NCBI GenBank assembly: GCA_016929095.1
Contig: JAFGJM010000044.1
Coordinates: forward strand, 62,001 to 126,000
Length of the DNA: 64,000 bases
Reading direction: 5' to 3'
DNA from: Anaerolineales bacterium
GTDB taxonomy: Bacteria > Chloroflexota > Anaerolineae > Anaerolineales > UBA4823
Shown one piece after another: positions 42,439-50,750 of the stretch. Numbering within the stretch: the first letter of the stretch is position 1; each line of letters starts with the position of its first letter. The position numbers and the translations under genes were made by a program. Below the pieces are notes generated by a model. It ran no database searches. It was given only the letters and a program-made list of their open reading frames with translations, and had not been told where the DNA came from.

Positions 42439-42501
42439 CTAGACGTATAGACACAAACGTATAGACGTCTAGATTCTAGAACGAATTCATCAAAATGTCA
42501 A
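42439..42501 (-). promoter_or_regulatory. Promoter and GntR operator
   Basis: On the minus strand, TTGACA (complement of 42496-42501), a 17-base spacer and TAGAAT (complement of 42473-42478) make a near-consensus promoter. Just downstream a perfect inverted repeat TCTAGACGT / ACGTCTAGA (42439-42447 and 42465-42473) encloses CGTATAGAC twice as a direct repeat (42444-42452 and 42458-42466). GTATAGAC matches the half-sites of HutC/NagR-type regulators. Confidence 0.8.
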
Positions 42502-42538
42502 TGACAATTATCCGTGATATTTGTCACAAGTTGTAAAT

Positions 42539-42577
42539 CCAGGGTATTAAAGCACTTTAAGCGCTTCAATACCCTGG
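42539..42577 (-). terminator. Hairpin ending the etf operon
   Basis: CCAGGGTATT (42539-42548) pairs with AATACCCTGG (42568-42577) and has an inner AAGC/GCTT pair. It sits directly after the etfA stop. There is no long T-run. Confidence 0.55.
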
Positions 42578-42589
42578 GGAGACGGATTA

Positions 42590-43576
42590 TTATTTACCTA
42601 ATCGTTTCTTAAATTCTTCATTAAGCGCCGGAACGATCTGGAAAAGATCGCCGACCACGCCATATTTTGCCAAATTAAAAATCGGCGCTTCTACGTCTTT
42701 GTTTATAGCAACGATCACTTTGGCAGTACGCATACCCGCTTGATGTTGAACTGCGCCTGATATGCCAGCGGCAATATACAAATCGGGTGAAACCACTTTA
42801 CCGGTTTGCCCAACCTGATGCACATATGGGATCCAACCGGCATCCACCGCAGCGCGGCTTGCGCCAACGGCGCCGTTCAATGTGGCGGCTAACGTGCGGA
42901 TGGGATCAAAGCCCTCGGAGCCATTTACACCTCGTCCACCTGCGACGATAATCGCTGCGCTATCCACACTCACCTGGCCCTCTTCCACGATGTACTCGGC
43001 AACTTTCGTGACAATACTGCCTTCGTCCAATACCGGAGCAACCTTAACCACCTCGCCGCTTTTACCCGCCTCTTCAGCAGGTGCAGGAAATGCACGCGGT
43101 CTCAAGAGGATCATCTGAGGACGGCGTTCTTTGCATACTACCGTGCTGAGCAATTTACCGGCATACACCGGTCGAGTAACCACCAGAGCGCCGTCTTTGT
43201 TGGCGACATCGGTTGCGTCCACAATCACGCCTGTGTTCAGATCTACCGCTGATGCGGAGAAAATATCCCGTCCACGTGTGCTGGTTGCGCCAAAGATCAC
43301 TTCCGGTTTCCCTTCGGCAGCCATTTTTGCCAGAACGGCGGCATAGGGTTCAACTCGATAATCAGTCAGGGTGGCATCATCACAAACCATTACACTGTCA
43401 GCCCCAAAGGCGAATGCACTCTGTACCACCGCATCCATTCCGGAGCCCATGACCACCGCTGTCACACCGCTGCCCATTTCGCCGGCGATCTTTTTTGCGA
43501 AGCCCAAAGCTTCCCAAGAAGCCGGGTTTGGCGCGCCTTTAAATTGATCGATATATACCCATACTTTATTTGTCAT
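42590..43576 (-). CDS. etfA: Electron transfer flavoprotein alpha subunit
   Basis: The 328-residue protein has an N-terminal ETF domain (VWVYIDQFKGAPNPASWEALG). The conserved FAD-binding C-terminal part reads GGRGVNGSEGFDPIRTLA, VHQVGQTGKVVSPDLYIA and GISGAVQHQAGM. ETF accepts electrons from flavin dehydrogenases such as dimethylglycine and sarcosine dehydrogenase and delivers them to the quinone pool or another acceptor. It lies ten bases after etfB and in the same operon as a dimethylglycine dehydrogenase-like flavoprotein, its likely electron donor. No ETF-quinone oxidoreductase is encoded in the window. It is the last gene of the operon. Confidence 0.95.
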   Translation of the reverse strand: MTNKVWVYIDQFKGAPNPASWEALGFAKKIAGEMGSGVTAVVMGSGMDAVVQSAFAFGADSVMVCDDATLTDYRVEPYAAVLAKMAAEGKPEVIFGATSTRGRDIFSASAVDLNTGVIVDATDVANKDGALVVTRPVYAGKLLSTVVCKERRPQMILLRPRAFPAPAEEAGKSGEVVKVAPVLDEGSIVTKVAEYIVEEGQVSVDSAAIIVAGGRGVNGSEGFDPIRTLAATLNGAVGASRAAVDAGWIPYVHQVGQTGKVVSPDLYIAAGISGAVQHQAGMRTAKVIVAINKDVEAPIFNLAKYGVVGDLFQIVPALNEEFKKRLGK

Positions 43577-43586
43577 GGCGCACCTC

Positions 43587-44381
43587 CTATATCACCTTCT
43601 CTGCCATAATCTTATCCACCAAATTGGCAGCGATCTCTGCCGGGCTTGCACCCTCGATCATATCCACTTTGGTTTCTTTGACTGGCATGGGGTATACATC
43701 TTCCCAGGCAACAGCAGCAGCCGAAGCGCCAATTTTTGAAGCCTCCAGGCTTAAATCTGCCGCCGTCCACACCGGGATGGTGGCTTTGGCAGCCTTGCGG
43801 ATACCCATGAAGGATGGATAACGCGGTTCGTTAATGCCTTTTACCACGCTAACGACCGCTGGCAAATTGGCTGTGCAAACCTGACGCCCTTCTTCCATCA
43901 TGCGTTCTACTTTGATGGTTTTTGCTGCCGGGTCAATCTCGACGATTTTGATCACGTATGTGAGCAATGTCCAACCCAAGAACCGCGCCACCTGCGCCGC
44001 GGTAAGACCAGTATCGCCATCGATTGCCTGGCGGCCGAACAATGCCAGGTCTACATCACCCAATTTTCCGATGGCTTTTGCTAACGTATAAGCCGTTGAT
44101 GAGACGTCCGAACCTTTTAACGCAGGGTCGGTAATCAAATACGTTTCATCGCACCCAACTGCCAGACAAGTCTTGAGTGCTTCCATAGCCGATTCGGGGC
44201 CCATACTGATTGCCATCGCCTTGCCGCCAAATTTCTCTTTCAGCAACAAGGATTCTTCCACCGCATATTCATCCCATGGATTGACAATCAAGGGGGCATC
44301 GCCCCAGGTGACGTGCTTATTTTCTACCTGGAGCTTTGCCGCTGAATCGGGTGTTTGTTTTACACATGCTACTACATTCAA
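43587..44381 (-). CDS. etfB: Electron transfer flavoprotein beta subunit
   Basis: The 264-residue protein starts MNVVACVKQTPDSAAKLQV and contains NPWDEYAVEESLLLKEKFGG and FGRQAIDGDTGLTAAQVA, both diagnostic of ETF beta, which carries AMP and helps bind the partner dehydrogenase. The recognition-loop region GINEPRYPSFMGIRKA is present. It starts 24 bases after the dimethylglycine dehydrogenase-like gene and ends ten bases before etfA, so all three are one transcript. The unusual order (dehydrogenase, beta, alpha) suggests an ETF dedicated to this dehydrogenase. Confidence 0.95.
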   Translation of the reverse strand: MNVVACVKQTPDSAAKLQVENKHVTWGDAPLIVNPWDEYAVEESLLLKEKFGGKAMAISMGPESAMEALKTCLAVGCDETYLITDPALKGSDVSSTAYTLAKAIGKLGDVDLALFGRQAIDGDTGLTAAQVARFLGWTLLTYVIKIVEIDPAAKTIKVERMMEEGRQVCTANLPAVVSVVKGINEPRYPSFMGIRKAAKATIPVWTAADLSLEASKIGASAAAVAWEDVYPMPVKETKVDMIEGASPAEIAANLVDKIMAEKVI

Positions 44382-44405
44382 CTCGCACCTCGCTTTCGAA
44401 TAATC

Positions 44406-46838
44406 CTAGGCTCTAACGCGCTCGCCCTTGGGATCCCACAAGGGTTCTTTTACCACTTCAGCGCCCATCCGTTCACCGAAGAGTTCGATTTCCAGGCGCG
44501 TACCAACTTTGGTATATTCAATGGGTAGATAAGCATAAGCGATACTCTTGGCTATCGAATAGCCGTATCCGCCGGCTGCTACCCAACTAATGACCTTATC
44601 GCCGTCCCATACTGGTTCTTTTCCTAAAATGACATAGCGAGGATCATCCAAAATCATACAGGCAAGTTTTTGTTTCAACCCTTCTTGTTTTTGTTTCACC
44701 AGGGCATCCCGGCCAATGAAATCACCTTTGTCCAGTTTTACGGCGAAACCCAAGCCGGCTTCATAAGGGGTATAATCGGGCGTAATTTCGCTGCTCCAAT
44801 AGCGATACCCCTTTTCCAGACGCATTGTATCGATAGCCTTATAGCCGCCCGGCACCATGCCTTCCGGTTTCCCTGCATCCATTAAGGTATCCCATAGTTT
44901 GGCGCCATATTCCATGGGACAATAGAATTCCCAACCCAACTCACCAACATAGGTGACGCGCATCGCCTGGCAGGGCACATCGCCAATACAGATCGCCTTG
45001 GTTGTCATATATGGAAAACCAACATTGGATACATCATCCTGGGTCACTTTCTCCAAGATCATGCGGGCTTTAGGTCCCCACAACACAATGCAGGCATATT
45101 TAGAGGTCACATCATCCACCCAAACAGAGCCGTCTTCCGGCATATTCAAATGCAGCCATGAAAGGTCATGCTCGCCAAAAGCTGTACCGGTGATGATCAG
45201 ATAGCGGTTTTCTTCCAGGCGTGAAATGGTGACATCACTTTCGATCCCGCCGCGTTTATTAAGCATTTGTGTGTAGATGACGGTATTTATCGGTTTATCG
45301 ATGTCATTGGCGCACATATATTGCAAGAATTTGGTAGCTCCCGGACCGCGCACTTCCAATTTATTGAAGGAGGTTTCGTCAAACAACCCCGCAATTTCAC
45401 GGGTCTTCAGATGCTCATAACCAATGGCGCGAGACCAGGTGCGGTGCGCCCAGCCTCTCGGTTCATGACCATGGCGCGCCAGCTCGGCATGCGGTTTGAA
45501 CCAATTGGGTCGCTCCCAACCCGTTCTTTCGCCAAATTCGGCTTCCAGGTCACGCAGGCGATAATAGGTAGGGGAAAGCCGCATCGGACGTCCACTGGTA
45601 CGCTCACTGCCGGGATAAGAGATATCATAATACTTTGAATAAGTTTCCAGCGTGCGTTTGACAATGAAATCCTGGCTGGCATAGTTTGAACCAAAGCGAC
45701 GGACATCCAACCGCCACACTTCCCATTCAGGAGAGCCTTCGACGATCCATTCAGCCATGGTCTTGCCGATACCGCCTGCGCCTGCCAAACCATGGGCGCA
45801 GAAAGCGCAAGCCACCCAAAAGCCCTTGACCGCCGTTGGGCCAAGCAAGAATTCACCATCCGGAGTGAAGCCTTCGGGACCATTGAGTAATTGGCGGATT
45901 TCTGCTTTTTCAACTGCCGGAACGCGTTTGATAGAATTTTCCATTAAGGGATTGAAGCGTTCCCAATCGGGAGGCAGCAATTGGTATTTGAAATCCTTTG
46001 GAATTCCTTTCAAGCCAAATGGCGCCGGATCCCGTTCGTAACCACCGGTAACAAAACCGCCTACTTCTTCCCGCCAGTAAACCAGTAAATCCGGGTCACG
46101 CAAAGTAGGAACATCGTGGCCTAAACCTTCGACGGGTTTCGTTATGATGTATAAGTGCGCCATGGGTACGACCGGCAGGTTCAAGCCAACCATTTTACCG
46201 ACTTCACCGCCCCATTGACCAGCCGCATTAACCACCACTTCGGTCTTGATGGTGCCGCGGTTGGTTACCACTTCGGTAACTTCCCCATTCTTTACATTAA
46301 TGGCTTCTACATCAGTTTCCAGGAAAAATTTAGCGCCACGCGATTTCGCCCCGGCTGCCATTGCGTTGGTCAACATCGTAGGGTCGATCACGCCGTCTGT
46401 AGGGGTGAAAGCCGCCCCTAATACGCCATCGATATTCATGAGGGGGAACAACTTGTGCGCTTCTTTTGGAGAAAGCAGTTCAATGGGCATGCCAAACGAC
46501 CGCGCCATACCCACCAAACGCTGCAGGTCTTGCATACGCTCCGGTGATGAAGCTAAACGCAAACCACCGACTTCACGCCATCCGGTGTCTACGCCGGTTT
46601 CTTCGCCAATGCGCCGGTATAGATCCGTGCTGTAATACATCATTTTTGTCAGGTTTGCGTCGGAACGCAATTGACCTACCAAACCGGCAGAGTGCCACGT
46701 GGAACCTGCTGTCAATTCGTGACGCTCTACCAGCACGACGTCTGTCCATCCCATTTTAGTGAGATGGTAGGCGATGCTGGTGCCGCCAACGCCGCCACCA
46801 ATAATTACTACTTGTGCTTGTGAGGGGAAATCAGCCAT
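44406..46838 (-). CDS. Dimethylglycine/sarcosine dehydrogenase-like flavoprotein with GcvT domain (copy 1)
   Basis: The protein has 810 residues. N-terminal FAD-dependent DAO domain: dinucleotide fold VVIIGGGVGGTSIAYHL near 10, and GSTWHSAGLVG near 46, where the histidine matches the covalent FAD site of dimethylglycine dehydrogenase. A central FAO_M domain follows, then C-terminal GcvT aminomethyltransferase folate domains (from about residue 430; VTYVGELGWEFY, MRLEKGYRYW). Such enzymes oxidise an N-methyl group and pass the formaldehyde unit to tetrahydrofolate. It heads the operon with etfB and etfA. AAGGAGAT precedes the ATG. The paralogue at 54779 shares the architecture. The exact N-methyl substrate is unknown. 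Confidence 0.9.
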   Translation of the reverse strand: MADFPSQAQVVIIGGGVGGTSIAYHLTKMGWTDVVLVERHELTAGSTWHSAGLVGQLRSDANLTKMMYYSTDLYRRIGEETGVDTGWREVGGLRLASSPERMQDLQRLVGMARSFGMPIELLSPKEAHKLFPLMNIDGVLGAAFTPTDGVIDPTMLTNAMAAGAKSRGAKFFLETDVEAINVKNGEVTEVVTNRGTIKTEVVVNAAGQWGGEVGKMVGLNLPVVPMAHLYIITKPVEGLGHDVPTLRDPDLLVYWREEVGGFVTGGYERDPAPFGLKGIPKDFKYQLLPPDWERFNPLMENSIKRVPAVEKAEIRQLLNGPEGFTPDGEFLLGPTAVKGFWVACAFCAHGLAGAGGIGKTMAEWIVEGSPEWEVWRLDVRRFGSNYASQDFIVKRTLETYSKYYDISYPGSERTSGRPMRLSPTYYRLRDLEAEFGERTGWERPNWFKPHAELARHGHEPRGWAHRTWSRAIGYEHLKTREIAGLFDETSFNKLEVRGPGATKFLQYMCANDIDKPINTVIYTQMLNKRGGIESDVTISRLEENRYLIITGTAFGEHDLSWLHLNMPEDGSVWVDDVTSKYACIVLWGPKARMILEKVTQDDVSNVGFPYMTTKAICIGDVPCQAMRVTYVGELGWEFYCPMEYGAKLWDTLMDAGKPEGMVPGGYKAIDTMRLEKGYRYWSSEITPDYTPYEAGLGFAVKLDKGDFIGRDALVKQKQEGLKQKLACMILDDPRYVILGKEPVWDGDKVISWVAAGGYGYSIAKSIAYAYLPIEYTKVGTRLEIELFGERMGAEVVKEPLWDPKGERVRA

Positions 46839-46922
46839 ATTCTTTGTATCTCCTTGAATCTCTTTTCTTTACAAGGTATGTAAGATTTTCAGTCATCCGA
46901 CTGAACTGATTGATAAAACAAA

Positions 46923-47735
46923 TTATGCTTGCCAAACAGAACCAGGCCGAGCCATCTCTGCCACGATATCAAAAGAAGAGATAACACCCAATGGGAAAGC
47001 ATCGGGGTGGTCCTGATCAATCACAATTAACCGATGATAATGATTCTCAATGAGTTTATCGGCGGCTTCGCGTAGGCTGGCGTTGATGGGGATAGTCAAC
47101 GCAGGGTGCATGATATCCGATACCAGCTTGCCATTACAACCATCATCATTATTACAATAAGGAAGAAAATCTAACCCGCTGACCACACCCAGGGGGGTGC
47201 CATGTGCATCCACAACCACCACAGAGCGCCATCGGGTTTGTGTCATGGCTCTGGCGGCTAAAACCAGTGGCGTATTTTCTCGACATACCAAAATTGCATC
47301 CGACATGACATCACCCACTGTATCGCGTTTGGCGGGCATCCTCTCGCCCAGACTGGCAATGATATCAGACACAGAAATCACACCGATCATCTTCCCTTTA
47401 TCAGCCACAATCAACCGGCGGAATGATCCCTCATGCATTCTCTGGGCGGCTTCAGAAATAGGTTGGTTTGAATCGATGAGTTCAACCGGCGAAGACATTA
47501 AATCGCCAGCGCTTAATTTTCGCATAACTTCCAGGCTCTCTTTATCGGCCGACAACCATTCGCCAGCCAATAAATCAAAATCTGTTAGTATCCCTATGGG
47601 ACGGCTGTCCCGATCAATTACCACTAATGAATGGACTTGATGTTGAACCAGCATGACGGCTACCTGTCCCAAGGTCGCATCGGGGCGGCAAGTGATAACA
47701 CCAGGATGCATATAATCACGCACTAGTTTCGCCAT
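46923..47735 (-). CDS. Four-CBS-domain protein
   Basis: The 270-residue protein is made almost entirely of four CBS repeats, each with an MxP/MS start and a closing GVIS-x-D or GILTDFD pattern: DYMHPGVIT, LMSSPVELI, DVMSDAILV, DIMHPALTI. Pairs of CBS domains bind adenine nucleotides such as AMP, ATP or SAM and work as energy or ligand sensors. There is no attached enzyme or channel. AAAGGAGATGAGATA lies before the ATG. It lies between the nucleotidyltransferase gene and the dehydrogenase gene on the same strand, 84 bases before the latter, and may tune the amine pathway to energy charge. Confidence 0.88.
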   Translation of the reverse strand: MAKLVRDYMHPGVITCRPDATLGQVAVMLVQHQVHSLVVIDRDSRPIGILTDFDLLAGEWLSADKESLEVMRKLSAGDLMSSPVELIDSNQPISEAAQRMHEGSFRRLIVADKGKMIGVISVSDIIASLGERMPAKRDTVGDVMSDAILVCRENTPLVLAARAMTQTRWRSVVVVDAHGTPLGVVSGLDFLPYCNNDDGCNGKLVSDIMHPALTIPINASLREAADKLIENHYHRLIVIDQDHPDAFPLGVISSFDIVAEMARPGSVWQA

Positions 47736-47761
47736 TATCTCATCTCCTTTATGCTTAGTAT

Positions 47762-48553
47762 TTAACCAACCTCATCAACTTCTTTGTACCATTTAACCCG
47801 GTCCCCCACCCGGCTGCGCATCCGCCATGCCATCGATTTGGGTTCTTGAGCAATACGCGCTAACGCGGCATCCACCTGCCGGGCTACTGTGTTCTTGTCC
47901 TCGGGGTTCAATTGAGGATAATTGGCTGACAGAAGTTTTACTTTTTCAAGGTTCATAGTTAAAGTCCGCCACAAACCCCAATCCTTTGAGCAAAGTTGAG
48001 CGATACGGGCAATATTGATCGTCTCTTTATCCACATCACCTAATGGATGTTCCAACAAAAGCATGATCGTATCAATGACATCTTTCTCATTGATCTTGAC
48101 GATTTGCATTTTCTCGAGCAGCATCTCTGCCAGGGGAATAGTAGGGGCATCGACTTCCAGCCTGCCATTCCAATGTATCTCATGGCAAAAATCGAGTTTG
48201 TCGTAGAATACATCAACATATAGACCGGTTTGAGGGAAATCAAAGATATCGCGATTACCTTCGCTCACGATATATACCTCTTTCCGCTCCATATAACCCA
48301 AACCTGCCATGAGTACTTTGATCTCTTTCGCCTGACTGCGATATCCGGCGAAATCGATATCTGTATAGGCTCTTCCCATTTTTTGTTGAAGAAAACCATA
48401 TTTTGGGCAATGCATTTGAAAAGCGAGCGATCCGATCACCCTGAGCATTAATCCAGCTTTTGAACTGGCTTCAATAATGCGTTTCAACTCATTTTCGAAC
48501 TTTTCTCGTTCAGCTTGACTTTGTTCCCCCATACCGATTGGACCATCTGACAT
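47762..48553 (-). CDS. Nucleotidyltransferase-fold protein (AbiEii/MNT-like)
   Basis: This 263-residue soluble protein shows the pol-beta nucleotidyltransferase fold. LRVIGSLAFQMHCPKYG near 37 carries the glycine-serine motif, YTDIDFAGYRSQ near 64 the paired acidic residues, and GLYVDVFYDKLDF near 112 the third aspartate. The C-terminal half is helical. Family members add nucleotides to proteins, RNA or antibiotics, and some are toxins in two-gene systems. No matching antitoxin is seen next to it, so defence is unlikely. Its stop is 26 bases before the CBS gene, suggesting cotranscription. AGGAGA precedes the ATG at 48553. Function unknown. Confidence 0.7.
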   Translation of the reverse strand: MSDGPIGMGEQSQAEREKFENELKRIIEASSKAGLMLRVIGSLAFQMHCPKYGFLQQKMGRAYTDIDFAGYRSQAKEIKVLMAGLGYMERKEVYIVSEGNRDIFDFPQTGLYVDVFYDKLDFCHEIHWNGRLEVDAPTIPLAEMLLEKMQIVKINEKDVIDTIMLLLEHPLGDVDKETINIARIAQLCSKDWGLWRTLTMNLEKVKLLSANYPQLNPEDKNTVARQVDAALARIAQEPKSMAWRMRSRVGDRVKWYKEVDEVG

Positions 48554-48683
48554 AAGATTCTCCTAGTTATTAATTATTGGGAAACTGCAACAGGTGGGAT
48601 ATTATACGAATGCTACCAATAAAAAACCCACCGACGGGCCATGGTAAATGTTAATATCACTATTATAGCGGAAAACTCAAAAA

Positions 48684-48740
48684 CTTGCAATTTTCTCCAG
48701 AATTCGATATAATAAAACAAATTTCGCTCAATTTCCGTCA
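48684..48740 (+). promoter_or_regulatory. Promoter and direct-repeat operator of the first DeoR gene
   Basis: TTGCAA (48684-48689), 17 bases, TATAAT (48707-48712). Directly downstream ATTTCGCTCA and ATTTCCGTCA stand head to tail (48721-48740), a likely DeoR-family site. The second DeoR gene has the same promoter words at 53852. Confidence 0.65.
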
Positions 48741-48767
48741 AGCAATTATCAGAAAAGGCCCGGTGTA

Positions 48768-49553
48768 ATGAGCAAAATATTAATCCCCGCCCAAAGACGA
48801 GAACGCATTCAAGAATATCTTACGCTGCACAAAATCGTGCCCAGTTCAAAATTGAGTGAACTGTTGGATGTATCCGAAGCTACAGTCCGCAGAGATCTGG
48901 AGTGGCTCGAAGCCGAGGGGCTGCTTGAACGCACACATGGAGGCGCGATATTGAGCGAGCGCATCCGCTTCGAACCGGAATACTTGCAACGCGCTGGCCG
49001 CAATATCGATGAAAAGCGCGCCATCGGAAAAGCTGCCGCTGATTTGATCAAGAACGGTGATATCGTTTTCATTAACAGCGGTTCAACCACCACCCAATTG
49101 ATTCATCAAATCCGCAAAGATGCCGATATCACCATTGTCACCAATAATATTCAAGCCGCTGTGGATTTAGGCGAGGTCAAATACGAGTTGATCCTTCTGG
49201 GCGGCGTATTGCAACCAAAGTCGCATTCCGTTGCCGGACGGTTCGCCATCGAAAATCTCAATCAAGTTTACGCAGATAAAGCGTTTGTCAGCGTAGACGG
49301 CATCAGCATCAAATACGGATGTACGGTGCCTTCTATGGTTGAAGCTGAATTAATTCGCCAAATGTTGGAACGCACTCACGGAGAGACCAATCTACTTTCA
49401 GATCATAGTAAATGGGGGGTCATCTCCAATTTTGAGATTGCCAGGATCAATCAGTTCCATAGAGTGATCACGGATGATGGATTAGATGAACACGCTTGCG
49501 CAACCCTGGCAAATCGTGTCGAGTTGATCAAAGTAAGCTCAAATCCTTCCTGA
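48768..49553 (+). CDS. DeoR-family transcriptional regulator (copy 1)
   Basis: The protein has 261 residues. An N-terminal DeoR winged helix (IPAQRRERIQEYL; SKLSELLDVSEATVRRDLEWL; HGGAIL) is followed by a sugar-phosphate-sensor domain: DIVFINSGSTTTQL, ITIVTNNIQAA, LGGVLQPKSHSVAG. DeoR repressors usually respond to phosphorylated intermediates, in line with kinase-like genes in this cluster. It shares long stretches with the copy at 53912, for instance ISIKYGCTVPS. The ribosome site is weak (AAAGGCCCGG). It is the first gene of the plus-strand half of the amine island and probably controls the phosphoesterase and permease genes behind it. Confidence 0.92.
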   Translation: MSKILIPAQRRERIQEYLTLHKIVPSSKLSELLDVSEATVRRDLEWLEAEGLLERTHGGAILSERIRFEPEYLQRAGRNIDEKRAIGKAAADLIKNGDIVFINSGSTTTQLIHQIRKDADITIVTNNIQAAVDLGEVKYELILLGGVLQPKSHSVAGRFAIENLNQVYADKAFVSVDGISIKYGCTVPSMVEAELIRQMLERTHGETNLLSDHSKWGVISNFEIARINQFHRVITDDGLDEHACATLANRVELIKVSSNPS

Positions 49554-49611
49554 ACCTTACAGAAAAACCAGGCAAATTCTGTCAGGCCTTTTTAGTATTG
49601 GAGGAAATCGT

Positions 49612-50607
49612 ATGCCGTTATTTTCAAAAAAGCCCAAGAAAAAAGTTACACGCCTTTTTTACGCCACCGATATTCATGGCTCAGAGCGCACATACCGAAA
49701 GTTTATCAATGCCGGTAAATTCTATGAAGTAGATGTGCTGATCATGGGGGGCGATATCAGCGGTAAGCTGCTCATCCCCATCATCAAAGAAGAAAACGGT
49801 CATTACCGCGCCACAGTGCAGGGTATCGTCCAACATGTGACAACTGAAGAAGAATTAAAAGCATTGACCGAAAGGCTGGGAATTCTTGGGTTTTATCATC
49901 AAATTATGTCGGAAGATGAGGTAAAATCGATGCAAGCCGATCCCAAGACAGTGGAAGCGTTGTTCCACAAGCTAGCTCGTCAACGATTGGACGACTGGGT
50001 TGACCTTGCAGAAACCCGGCTTAAAGGCACCGGGATAAAATGCTTTGTTACGGGTGGCAACGACGATGATCCAGAAGTTTTGGAAGCCATCCATAAAGAA
50101 AACACAGAATCGTTTTTTGCCTGTGAGGGAAAGGTTGTATTTGTGGATGATGATCACTCGATGATCAGTGTTGGCTATAGCACCCCCACCCCCTGGAAAA
50201 CTCCGCGGGAGATTCCCGATGAAAAACTATGGGAATTCATTGAGGAAATGGTGGCAAAAGTTCCCGATATGGACCACGCCATTTTTAATTTTCACGATCC
50301 ACCTCGCGATTCAACCCTGGATACCTGCCCCATGCTTGATTGGACCACTGACCCTCCAACACCAATTGTCAAAGGCGGGCAGATAGTCATGGCTGGCGCA
50401 GGCAGTCAATCGGTGCGCCGCGCCATTGAAACCCACCAGCCTATGCTTGGATTGCATGGACATATCCATGAATCTCAGGCTGTAATGAATATCGGTCGGA
50501 CGACCTGCATTAATCCCGGGAGTGAGTATGGTGAGGGATTCCTTCGTGGCTGTCTGATCAATATTTCTGACGGCAATGTCGAAAGTTTCCAAATGACCAA
50601 TGGGTGA
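49612..50607 (+). CDS. Calcineurin-like metallophosphoesterase (copy 1)
   Basis: This 331-residue enzyme carries the two-metal motifs in order: YATDIHGS (Asp20, His22), IMGGDISG, VTGGNDDDPE in place of the common GNHE, FNFHDPPRDSTLD and GLHGHIHES near residue 280. The basic N-terminus MPLFSKKPKKK is not a signal peptide. Family members cleave phosphomonoesters, phosphodiesters or cyclic nucleotides, and the substrate cannot be deduced. It has a well-placed GGAGG, begins 58 bases after the DeoR gene and precedes an APC permease. A paralogue at 59443 precedes a second APC permease in the same way. Confidence 0.85.
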   Translation: MPLFSKKPKKKVTRLFYATDIHGSERTYRKFINAGKFYEVDVLIMGGDISGKLLIPIIKEENGHYRATVQGIVQHVTTEEELKALTERLGILGFYHQIMSEDEVKSMQADPKTVEALFHKLARQRLDDWVDLAETRLKGTGIKCFVTGGNDDDPEVLEAIHKENTESFFACEGKVVFVDDDHSMISVGYSTPTPWKTPREIPDEKLWEFIEEMVAKVPDMDHAIFNFHDPPRDSTLDTCPMLDWTTDPPTPIVKGGQIVMAGAGSQSVRRAIETHQPMLGLHGHIHESQAVMNIGRTTCINPGSEYGEGFLRGCLINISDGNVESFQMTNG

Positions 50608-50630
50608 TCGCAATCATAGGTAAGGATAAG

Positions 50631-50640
50631 GAAAGGAGGA
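50631..50640 (+). promoter_or_regulatory. Orphan Shine-Dalgarno upstream of the first APC permease
   Basis: GAAAGGAGGA has no usable start codon behind it. The permease gene has its own AAAGGAGAG directly before 50751. A possible weak promoter (TTGTCA with TACTAT) lies at about 50696-50722, downstream of this site, so the orphan site would be in read-through mRNA from the phosphoesterase gene. Confidence 0.4.
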
Positions 50641-50750
50641 TTAGTAAATATTTTAATTTAATATTTTTGGGCTCTTGTTATCGGTAGATTAGAGTTGTCA
50701 TTATCGGGTTTTTGCTACTATTGTAGGCAACAAAAATAAAGGAGAGAATC

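Noticed and set aside
47762-48553. Toxin-antitoxin or abortive-infection system
   Set aside because: The nucleotidyltransferase-like protein has no HEPN, AbiEi or other antitoxin neighbour; the adjacent gene encodes a CBS protein.
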